Shown here one piece after another: positions 1 through 4,994 of a stretch of DNA of 5,906 nucleotides (position 1 is its first letter; each line of letters begins with the position of its first letter). This stretch comes from Cyanobacteria bacterium M_surface_7_m2_037 (lineage in GTDB: Bacteria > Cyanobacteriota > Cyanobacteriia > PCC-6307 > Cyanobiaceae). Where the stretch lies: positions 1 to 5,906 of the forward strand of contig VGPP01000108.1 of NCBI GenBank assembly GCA_016882585.1, given 5' to 3'. A model generated the notes under the pieces. That model was not told the DNA's origin. It saw only the letters and a list, made by a program, of their open reading frames with translations, and searched no databases. Position numbers and translations under genes: made by a program.

Positions 1-656
1 GTGTCACCGGAGGTGGAGAGCACCTCGAACACACCGTCGCCCACCTCGAGCACGGACACGTCGAAGGTGCCGCCGCCCAGGTCGAACACCAGGATGCGCT
101 CGTTGCTCTTCTTGTCGAGGCCATAGGCCAGAGCAGCCGCGGTGGGCTCGTTGATGATGCGCAGCACCTCAAGGCCGGCGATCTTGCCGGCGTCTTTGGT
201 GGCCTGGCGCTGGGAGTCGTTGAAGTAAGCGGGAACGGTGATCACCGCCTGGGTGACCGACTCACCGAGGTACTTACCGGCGTCTTCAGCCAGCTTGCGC
301 AGCACCTGGGCGCTCACCTCTTCGGGGGCGAACTGCTTGCCCAGCACCGGGCACTTCACCTTCACGTTGGAGCCGGCTTTCTCCACGCCGTAGCTCACTT
401 CCTTCGATTCCTCGTTCACCTCGTCGACCCGGCGACCGATGAAGCGCTTCACCGAATAGAAGGTGTTCTCCGGGTTCATCACCGCCTGACGTTTGGCGAT
501 CTGACCCACCAGTTGATCCTGGTTCTTGGTGTAGGCCACCACGGAGGGCGTGGTGCGGAAGCCCTCGGCATTGGCGATCACGGTGGGCTTGCCGCCCTCC
601 ATGACTGCCACGCAGCTGTTCGTGGTGCCAAGGTCGATACCGACAACCTTGCCCAT
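1..656 (-). CDS. dnaK: Chaperone DnaK (Hsp70), N-terminal part, cut by window edge
   Basis: ATP-dependent Hsp70 chaperone of the cytosol that binds unfolded polypeptides together with DnaJ and GrpE. I translated the minus strand by hand; 218 full codons are present and the reading frame runs off the left edge. The product begins MGKVVGIDLGTTNSC. Phosphate-binding motif 1 (IDLGTTNS) is at residues 7-14, the catalytic lysine expected from E. coli K70 is at residue 70 in SVKRFIGRR, INEPTAAALAYG is at 168-179, and the second Hsp70 signature FDLGGGTFDVSVLEV is at 191-205. Everything seen lies in the nucleotide-binding domain; the rest of it, the peptide-binding domain and the lid (family length roughly 630-640 residues) are outside. 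The ATG at 656 is supported by AGAGGA (662-667 on the minus strand) five bases upstream. The N-terminus resembles the principal cyanobacterial DnaK (often called DnaK2), but cyanobacteria carry several copies, so paralogue assignment is inference. No CIRCE operator is visible upstream. Confidence 0.98.
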   Translation of the reverse strand, partial: MGKVVGIDLGTTNSCVAVMEGGKPTVIANAEGFRTTPSVVAYTKNQDQLVGQIAKRQAVMNPENTFYSVKRFIGRRVDEVNEESKEVSYGVEKAGSNVKVKCPVLGKQFAPEEVSAQVLRKLAEDAGKYLGESVTQAVITVPAYFNDSQRQATKDAGKIAGLEVLRIINEPTAAALAYGLDKKSNERILVFDLGGGTFDVSVLEVGDGVFEVLSTSGD

Positions 657-739
657 GACTGTCCTCTGAACTGGAGGCATCCTCAACAGCAGGCCCCAGT
701 CAGGGCTAGGTGTGGTTGCCGAACAGAACCCGACCGAGC
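657..739. promoter_or_regulatory. Divergent dnaK/aroE intergenic region
   Basis: These 83 bases separate the two start codons and must hold the promoter of dnaK (leftward) and probably that of aroE (rightward). The dnaK ribosome binding site AGAGGA sits at 662-667 on the minus strand. I see no convincing -35/-10 pair on either strand and no inverted repeat of the CIRCE type (TTAGCACTC spaced 9 from GAGTGCTAA). The promoter role is inferred from gene orientation only. Confidence 0.35.
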
Positions 740-1639
740 GTGACCGGCATCCCGAGCATTCGCGGCACCACCGCCCTCGTGGGGCTGTTGGGCGATCCGG
801 TGCACCACTCCCTCTCGCCCGTGATGCAGAACGCGGCGCTGCAGGCGATGGGGCTCGATTGGGTGTTCCTGGCCCTGCCGACGCCAGCGGAGGAGCTGGC
901 CACCGTGGTGCGGGCCCTCGAGGCGATGGGCTGCCGCGGCCTCAACGTGACCATCCCCCACAAGCAGGCGGTGGCGGCCCTCTGCCGCGAACTGAGCCCC
1001 CTGGCCGAACGGCTGGGCGCCGTGAACGCGCTGGTGCCACTGCCCGGAGGCGGATGGCACGGCACCAACACCGATGTGGAGGGCTTCTGCGCGCCCCTGC
1101 GCCGCGAGGGAACCACCTGGAGCGGCAAGCGGGCGGTGGTGCTGGGCTGCGGCGGCAGCGCCCGGGCCGTGGTGGCGGGCCTGGTGGATATGGGGTTCGG
1201 CAGCATCCAGCTGGCGGGCCGCAGGCCAGAAGCGCTGAACGCCTTCCTCAACGACGGCCAGGCCTGGGCACCCCAGCTTCAGGCGTTGCCCTGGGGAAGC
1301 GACGGCGCCGATCTGGGCGAGGCCCTGGCAGACGCTGATCTGGTGGTGAACACCACCCCGGTGGGCATGGCCTCAGCCAGCCATCCGGCCGCAGCCGAGG
1401 CCTGCCCGCTGAGCGAGCCGGAGCTCTCCGCCCTGCAACCCAGCTGCTGCGTGTACGACATCATCTACACCCCACGGCCCACCCAGCTGCTGCAGCGCGC
1501 CGCCGCCCGGGGCTGCCACAGCCTCGATGGCCTGGAGATGCTGGTGGAGCAAGGCGCCGCCGCCCTGCGGCTCTGGAGTGGCCGCAGCGATGTGCCGGTG
1601 GCGGTGATGCGCCAGGCACTGCTCGAGCAGCTGCCATAG
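740..1639 (+). CDS. aroE: Shikimate dehydrogenase (NADP+)
   Basis: Reduces 3-dehydroshikimate to shikimate with NADPH, the fourth step of the shikimate route to chorismate and aromatic amino acids; cytosolic. With the GTG at 740 the protein has 299 residues, slightly longer than E. coli AroE (272). The substrate site shows SLSP at 24-27, NVTIPHK at 69-75 with catalytic Lys75, GAVN at 93-96 and NTD at 110-112 with catalytic Asp112. The NADP-binding fold carries GCGGSARA at 136-143, an arginine pair at 161-162 suited to the 2'-phosphate, NTTPVGM at 204-210, and the C-terminal DGLEMLVEQGAAA at 263-275. An in-frame GTG at 710 would add ten residues (MWLPNRTRPS) that look unlike the family and would leave only 53 bases for divergent promoters, so I prefer 740; neither start has a good Shine-Dalgarno sequence. 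The gene is followed after 24 bases by the Tic20-like gene, so co-transcription is likely. Confidence 0.97.
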   Translation: MTGIPSIRGTTALVGLLGDPVHHSLSPVMQNAALQAMGLDWVFLALPTPAEELATVVRALEAMGCRGLNVTIPHKQAVAALCRELSPLAERLGAVNALVPLPGGGWHGTNTDVEGFCAPLRREGTTWSGKRAVVLGCGGSARAVVAGLVDMGFGSIQLAGRRPEALNAFLNDGQAWAPQLQALPWGSDGADLGEALADADLVVNTTPVGMASASHPAAAEACPLSEPELSALQPSCCVYDIIYTPRPTQLLQRAAARGCHSLDGLEMLVEQGAAALRLWSGRSDVPVAVMRQALLEQLP

Positions 1640-1663
1640 CCTCTGCGCACTGGCGTGAGCGTG

Positions 1664-2125
1664 ATGGGCGACATTCCCTGGTGGCAGCGGTTGTTGGCGG
1701 TGCTGGCCTACCTGCTGCCCTGGAGCGACGCCCTGCCCTTCGCCGAGTCGCTCGACAACCTCTTTCCGGCCCTGCAGTGGTTGATGCTGCCGGCGCTACC
1801 GGTGTTGCTGCTGGAGAGGAACGTGCCCTTCGGCGGCTTCCTGCTGTTCCTGGTGCTGTTCCTAGCGGTGGTGCGCAACCCGCGCATCCCCTATTTCCTG
1901 CGCTTCAACGTGCTGCAGGCGATCCTGCTCGACATCGTGCTGGTGGTGCTCTCGCTGGCCTTCCAGCTGCTGCGCCTCGGCAGCCTCGGCTTCGCCGGCC
2001 GCACCCTCGCCAACACGGTGTTTCTGGGGATGCTGGTGTTGCTCGTGTTTGCCGTGGTGCAGTGCGTGCGCGGCAAGGAGGCCGACGTGCCCAGCCTGTC
2101 GGAAGCAGTGCGCATGCAGCTGTAG
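1664..2125 (+). CDS. Tic20 family membrane protein
   Basis: A 153-residue integral membrane protein resembling the cyanobacterial homologues of Tic20, a component of the chloroplast inner-envelope protein import machinery; its role in cyanobacteria is not settled. Four hydrophobic segments are visible at about residues 8-20 with 36-50 (first pair, short), 57-70, 83-106 and 115-136, so four or five helices are possible. The diagnostic stretch is RNPRIPYFLRFNVLQAILLD (71-90), which matches the family pattern of an aromatic-Arg-Phe-Asn motif entering a helix. The C-terminus after residue 136 is short and polar. There is no cleavable signal peptide. I chose the ATG at 1664; in-frame GTG codons at 1655 and 1661 would add only up to three residues, and none has a clear ribosome binding site. 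It lies 24 bases behind aroE and 89 bases ahead of rpsF. The family call rests on recollected motifs, not a profile search. Confidence 0.82.
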   Translation: MGDIPWWQRLLAVLAYLLPWSDALPFAESLDNLFPALQWLMLPALPVLLLERNVPFGGFLLFLVLFLAVVRNPRIPYFLRFNVLQAILLDIVLVVLSLAFQLLRLGSLGFAGRTLANTVFLGMLVLLVFAVVQCVRGKEADVPSLSEAVRMQL

Positions 2126-2214
2126 GGTGGACGATCCGCCGCTGGAGAGCAGGGGCCTAGCTCCGGCCCACCAGCCACCGTTCCCTTCGGCGTCCACGTC
2201 GGATCGCGCAAGCC
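2126..2214 (+). promoter_or_regulatory. rpsF upstream/leader region with inverted repeats
   Basis: This 89-base gap before rpsF is able to fold. GTGGACG (2127-2133) is perfectly complementary to CGTCCAC (2191-2197), enclosing a shorter inverted repeat GGGCC (2152-2156) and GGCCC (2164-2168) whose loop ends in CCG-type sequence. No T-tract follows, so it is not a terminator for the Tic20-like gene. Many bacteria regulate rpsF through a leader hairpin bound by the S6:S18 complex, which has a conserved CCG; this leader could be such an element, but that is inference. No clear -35/-10 pair is visible. Confidence 0.3.
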
Positions 2215-2583
2215 ATGTCGCAGCCCTATTACGAAACGATGTACATCCTTCGTCCGGACATTCCGGAGGAAGAGGTGGAGACCCATGTCACCAAGTACCG
2301 CGATCTGGTGACGGAAGCCGGTGCTGAGGTGCTGGATTGCCAGATGCGCGGCAAGCGCCGCCTGGCCTACCCGATCGCCAAGCACAAGGAAGGCATCTAC
2401 GTGCAGCTCGCCCACAACGGCGACGGCCAGCAGGTGGCCACCCTTGAGAAGGCCATGCGCATCTCTGAAGATGTGATCCGCTATCTCACCGTGAAGCAGG
2501 ACGGCCCCCTGCCCGCACCCCGCAGCGGCCCCGTGCCCCAGGCCAGCAGCGACGCCGCCGCCCTGCAGACCAGCGAAGCCTGA
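2215..2583 (+). CDS. rpsF: 30S ribosomal protein bS6
   Basis: Small-subunit ribosomal protein that binds the central domain of 16S rRNA as a heterodimer with bS18. The 122-residue product starts MSQPYYETMYILRPD, the usual first strand of the S6 ferredoxin-like fold. The conserved RGKRRLAYPI is at residues 45-54, followed by the strand GIYVQLAHN (60-68) and the closing RISEDVIRYLTVK (82-94). After residue 95 the protein ends in an Ala/Pro/Ser-rich tail of about 27 residues that is probably disordered; tails of varied length are common in this family. The ATG at 2215 is the only start that fits the family N-terminus; no strong Shine-Dalgarno sequence precedes it. A strong intrinsic terminator lies 21 bases after the stop codon. 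The partner gene rpsR is not adjacent here, unlike in many other bacteria. Confidence 0.97.
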   Translation: MSQPYYETMYILRPDIPEEEVETHVTKYRDLVTEAGAEVLDCQMRGKRRLAYPIAKHKEGIYVQLAHNGDGQQVATLEKAMRISEDVIRYLTVKQDGPLPAPRSGPVPQASSDAAALQTSEA

Positions 2584-2604
2584 TCGCTTCCGGCAGCTTG
2601 AATC

Positions 2605-2641
2605 CCGGCCAGGCCTTGGTTAAGGTTTGGTCGGTTTTTTT
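2605..2641 (+). terminator. Intrinsic terminator of rpsF
   Basis: A 13-base-pair hairpin: arm 2605-2617 (CCGGCCAGGCCTT) pairs with 2622-2634 (AAGGTTTGGTCGG) around the tetraloop GGTT (2618-2621). Three of the pairs are G-U wobbles (2608-2631, 2612-2627, 2613-2626); the other ten are Watson-Crick. Seven T residues (2635-2641) follow directly. It starts 21 bases after the rpsF stop and is the best intrinsic terminator in the window. It works for plus-strand transcription only, because no T-tract is present on the opposite strand. Confidence 0.9.
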
Positions 2642-2689
2642 ATGGCTGGGCGGTTAGCGGTGGACGAGACACGCACCGATCCCTCGCCC

Positions 2690-3085
2690 ATGGAGCAGCC
2701 TGAGCCTGATCAGCACGATCCAGAGCTAACTCTCAACGCGCAGCACCTGCAGCTGGCCCTGGCCACCGCGGAGCGCAAGCTGGCTGAAGCACGGCTCCAG
2801 ATCGCCGAACTGGAAGCGCTGCTTGAAGAGATCCCGGAGATCTTTGAGCGCAAGTTCGAACAGCGCCTCCAGCCTGTGCTCGAGCGGCAGCAGCACCTGC
2901 TCAATGACAACGCTGATCTTCGGCAGCAGATTCAGAGGCTGGCCCCCGTGCCTGGCGAGGTGCGGCTGCGCTTCAACCCCGCCGCGGCTCAAGCGAGCAA
3001 CGCTCCCGCCCTGCCGCAGCTCCCTAGCCGCACAACAATGCGGCGCCTGAGCCGGGCGGATCGCCGAGGCCCACGCGCCGCTTGA
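2690..3085 (+). CDS. Coiled-coil protein of unknown function
   Basis: I do not recognise a named family. With the ATG at 2690 the protein has 131 residues. An acidic, Pro-containing start (1-12) leads into a charged helix rich in Ala, Leu, Glu and Arg (about 13-48), a break at EIPEIFERKF (47-56), and a second helix to about residue 84 (QRLQPVLERQQHLLNDNADL at 58-77) with leucine spacing typical of a coiled coil. After PVPGEVRLRF (86-95) comes an Ala/Pro linker and an Arg-rich C-terminus with seven arginines in the last 18 residues, which could contact nucleic acid or an acidic partner. There is no signal peptide or membrane segment. An in-frame ATG at 2642 (147 residues) directly abuts the T-tract of the rpsF terminator, and TTG 2627 lies inside the hairpin, so I prefer 2690. 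The gene converges with argG across 15 bases. Codon use is like its neighbours, supporting a real gene. Confidence 0.72.
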   Translation: MEQPEPDQHDPELTLNAQHLQLALATAERKLAEARLQIAELEALLEEIPEIFERKFEQRLQPVLERQQHLLNDNADLRQQIQRLAPVPGEVRLRFNPAAAQASNAPALPQLPSRTTMRRLSRADRRGPRAA

Positions 3086-3100
3086 ACAGAACTCAGCTGA

Positions 3101-4300
3101 TCAGCGCTGGCTGGCAGCCCAGAGGCGCGTGGGCAGACCCCACACGTAGATGAAACCCTCTGCGGCGCGGTGATCGAACTGATCGCCCGCGTCGTAGGTG
3201 GCCATATCGGGCACGTAGAGGCTGTTGGCGCTGCTGCGGCCCACCACGGTGGCGTTGCCCTTGTGCAGCTTCACCTTCACCGTGCCGTTCACGGTGCGCT
3301 GGGTGCGCTCAATGAAGCCATCAAGGGCATCCTTCAGCGGGCCATACCAGAGGCCCTGGTACACCTGATCCGCCCACTGCTGCTCGAGCTGGCGCTTGCT
3401 GCGAAGCACGTCGGCGGCGAGGGTGAGGCTCTCGAGCTCCTGGTGAGCCTTGATCAGCAGCAGCAGACCCGGGGTTTCGTAGATCTCGCGGCTCTTGATG
3501 CCCACCACCCGGTTCTCGATCATGTCGAGCCGGCCGAAGCCATGGCTGCCGGCCAGGTCGTTGGCGCGGCGAATCAGGCTCACCGGATCGAGGCGCACAC
3601 CATCGATGCTCACGGGATTGCCCTGCTCAAAGCCGATCTCCACCACCTGGGGCTGATCGGGCGCTGCATCCACGCTCACGGTGAGGGCGTAGATCTCCTC
3701 GGGGGGCTCCACGTTGGGATCTTCCAGCGGGCCAGCCTCAATCGAGCGCCCCAGCAGGTTGAGGTCGATCGAATAGGGCGACTTCTTGCTCACAGGCGAA
3801 GGGATGCCGCAACGCTCGCCGTAGGCGATGGTTTCCTCGCGGCTCATGCCCCATTCCCGCGCCGGGGTGAGCACCTTCAGATCAGGGGCCAGAGCGCCGA
3901 TCGCCACATCGAAACGCACCTGGTCGTTGCCCTTGCCGGTGCAGCCATGGGCCACCGCATCCGCACCCACCTCACGGGCGATCTCCACAAGGCGGCGGGC
4001 GATCAGCGGCCGGGCCAGGGCGGTGGAGAGGGGATAACGCCCTTCGTAGAGTGCATTGGCACGGATCGCCGGGAAGGCGAATTCGGTGATGAAGGGCTCG
4101 ATCAGGTCGCCCACGATCGATTGGCTGGCGCCGGAATCGAGCGCCTTCTGGCGGATCGGCTCGAGCTCATCGCCCTGGCCCAGATCGGCGGCGAAGGTTA
4201 TTACCTCCTCCACGCCCCATTCGTTCTTCAGATACGGGATGCAGACGCTGGTGTCCACACCGCCGGAATAGGCCAGCACCGCCTTCTTGGCCCTGCCCAT
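3101..4300 (-). CDS. argG: Argininosuccinate synthase
   Basis: Joins citrulline and aspartate, with ATP cleaved to AMP and pyrophosphate, to give argininosuccinate, the next-to-last step of arginine synthesis; a cytosolic enzyme, usually a tetramer. The 399-residue product has the normal length for the bacterial enzyme. The ATP-pyrophosphatase loop AYSGGVDTS is at residues 10-18, followed by FAADLGQG (36-43), the citrulline/aspartate region YEGRYPLSTALARP (85-98), HGCTGKGNDQVRF (118-130), YSIDLNLLGRSIE (176-188), GFGRLDMIENRVVGIKSREI (254-273, continuing YETP) and the C-terminal oligomerisation helix. The frame is open 83 codons further upstream, but that extension is GC-rich and unlike the family. 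The ATG at 4300 has GGAGAG (4306-4311, minus strand) five bases ahead. The stop codon of the upstream small membrane protein gene overlaps this ATG as TGATG, which suggests coupled translation. No terminator is visible beyond the stop at 3101. Confidence 0.98.
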   Translation of the reverse strand: MGRAKKAVLAYSGGVDTSVCIPYLKNEWGVEEVITFAADLGQGDELEPIRQKALDSGASQSIVGDLIEPFITEFAFPAIRANALYEGRYPLSTALARPLIARRLVEIAREVGADAVAHGCTGKGNDQVRFDVAIGALAPDLKVLTPAREWGMSREETIAYGERCGIPSPVSKKSPYSIDLNLLGRSIEAGPLEDPNVEPPEEIYALTVSVDAAPDQPQVVEIGFEQGNPVSIDGVRLDPVSLIRRANDLAGSHGFGRLDMIENRVVGIKSREIYETPGLLLLIKAHQELESLTLAADVLRSKRQLEQQWADQVYQGLWYGPLKDALDGFIERTQRTVNGTVKVKLHKGNATVVGRSSANSLYVPDMATYDAGDQFDHRAAEGFIYVWGLPTRLWAASQR

Positions 4301-4581
4301 CAATGCTCTCCGTGCGCGCAATCGATCGATTCTCCCCTGTCGTGGTGGCGCCGCATCCGGGCGAGCAGCAGAGCCGCCATCAGGGCCGGCGGCAGCAGCA
4401 CCAGCAGCAGGGCCACCAGGGCCGGCCGGCCGGGATCGGCCTGGGCCCAGGCTTGCTGCAACAGCGGCGTGGGCCAACGCCAGCCGGCCGCCACCAGCAG
4501 AGCGCTCAGCCCAAGCGCTGAGAGCCAGGGACCCAACAAGGAGCGCCAAACAGGCGAGGCGGGGTTGGCCAGGGCAGCCAT
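4300..4581 (-). CDS. Small two-helix membrane protein upstream of argG
   Basis: I do not recognise the family. From the ATG at 4581 the protein has 93 residues: a short N-terminus (MAALANPASPVWR), a hydrophobic segment at about 14-34 (SLLGPWLSALGLSALLVAAGW), a polar loop with QQAWAQADPGRP (42-53), a second hydrophobic segment at about 54-76, and a basic then acidic tail (RMRRHHDRGESIDCAHGEH, 75-93). The arginines after helix two favour a hairpin with both ends in the cytosol by the positive-inside rule. An alternative ATG at 4629 gives 109 residues; the extra MRPSVGQSAILSESPS is not hydrophobic. I prefer 4581, though only a distant GGAG (about 11 bases up) supports it. The stop codon overlaps the argG start by one base, so the two genes are almost surely one transcript. 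A link to arginine synthesis or transport is not shown by the sequence. Confidence 0.62.
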   Translation of the reverse strand: MAALANPASPVWRSLLGPWLSALGLSALLVAAGWRWPTPLLQQAWAQADPGRPALVALLLVLLPPALMAALLLARMRRHHDRGESIDCAHGEH

Positions 4582-4675
4582 GGAGGGGGACTCCGATAGG
4601 ATGGCGGATTGGCCCACGCTGGGGCGCAAGCCCAGCCGCCCGCCGTCCGCGCCATAGCAGCCTTAGCCGTCAGCA
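4582..4675. promoter_or_regulatory. Divergent region between the argG unit and the DUF3134 gene
   Basis: These 94 bases lie between oppositely directed genes and should contain both promoters. On the plus strand TAGGAT (4597-4602) resembles a -10 hexamer at four of six positions, but no -35 box sits at a proper distance. A hairpin at 4618-4636 has a six-pair stem GCTGGG/CCCAGC around GCGCAAG; pairing the central C and G with a bulge gives a GCAA tetraloop. No T-tract follows it. If the small minus-strand gene really starts at 4629, part of this region is coding. Confidence 0.3.
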
Positions 4676-4951
4676 ATGAGCAGCAACCTCAGCACAAGCC
4701 TCAGCCAGCTGGATGGGATCAACCCGTCGCTCACCCGCTACGGCCGCAATGAGCCGGCTCCGGTGCTGCCCCTGCGCGAAGAACCCGATCTGCTCAGCTG
4801 GCTGGAGAGCAGCGGCCGCCTCGTGGCCGATGAGGAAACCGCGAGCAGCGATGTGAGCACCGTGGAAGAGGAAGAGCTCTCCGCGCTGATGGGCGAGAAA
4901 GAGGATTACAACGCCGCCGACGAGCAAACCGAGGAAGATTGGGAGGACTGA
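4676..4951 (+). CDS. DUF3134 family protein
   Basis: A small soluble protein of 91 residues belonging, by motif, to the cyanobacterial family DUF3134, whose function is unknown. The conserved core is at residues 16-49: NPSLTRYGRNEPAPVLPLR (16-34) and DLLSWLESSGRLV (38-50), with the Trp-Leu-Glu-Ser-Ser-Gly-Arg run as the most telling part. The following 40 residues (52-91) hold 18 Asp/Glu and one Lys, so the C-terminal half is strongly acidic and probably disordered. There is no membrane segment, cysteine or signal peptide. The ATG at 4676 gives an N-terminus of ordinary length; no Shine-Dalgarno sequence is evident. The gene is followed after 43 bases by mraY on the same strand with no terminator between them, so read-through into mraY is plausible. 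Family assignment is from memory of the motif. Confidence 0.85.
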   Translation: MSSNLSTSLSQLDGINPSLTRYGRNEPAPVLPLREEPDLLSWLESSGRLVADEETASSDVSTVEEEELSALMGEKEDYNAADEQTEEDWED

Positions 4952-4994
4952 TCTCCTCAGCCCCTTGATCTCCCCCACCAGGCTGATCGCCTCC

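Noticed and set aside
706..1338. Long alternative frames on both strands over aroE
   Set aside because: They have the Arg/Gly/Ala-rich composition of shifted frames in GC-rich DNA, and AroE motifs occupy the main frame from end to end.
1681..2415. Alternative frames over the Tic20-like gene and rpsF, including a minus-strand frame spanning both
   Set aside because: They overlap two recognisable genes and show no motif or hydrophobic pattern of their own.
4320..4331. Perfect 12-base palindrome AATCGATCGATT
   Set aside because: It lies inside the coding sequence of the small membrane protein (Glu-Ser-Ile-Asp-Cys) and is explained by tandem ATCG units; no operator context is apparent.
3170..4657. 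A 495-codon open frame on the plus strand opposite argG
   Set aside because: It is the antisense shadow of a GC-rich gene with stop-poor complementary frames. Its translation is rich in His, Ala and Gly with no recognisable motif, while the minus strand encodes a full argininosuccinate synthase.
4943..4958. Short inverted repeat GAGGA/TCCTC over the DUF3134 stop codon
   Set aside because: A five-pair stem with no T-tract is too weak to be called a terminator.
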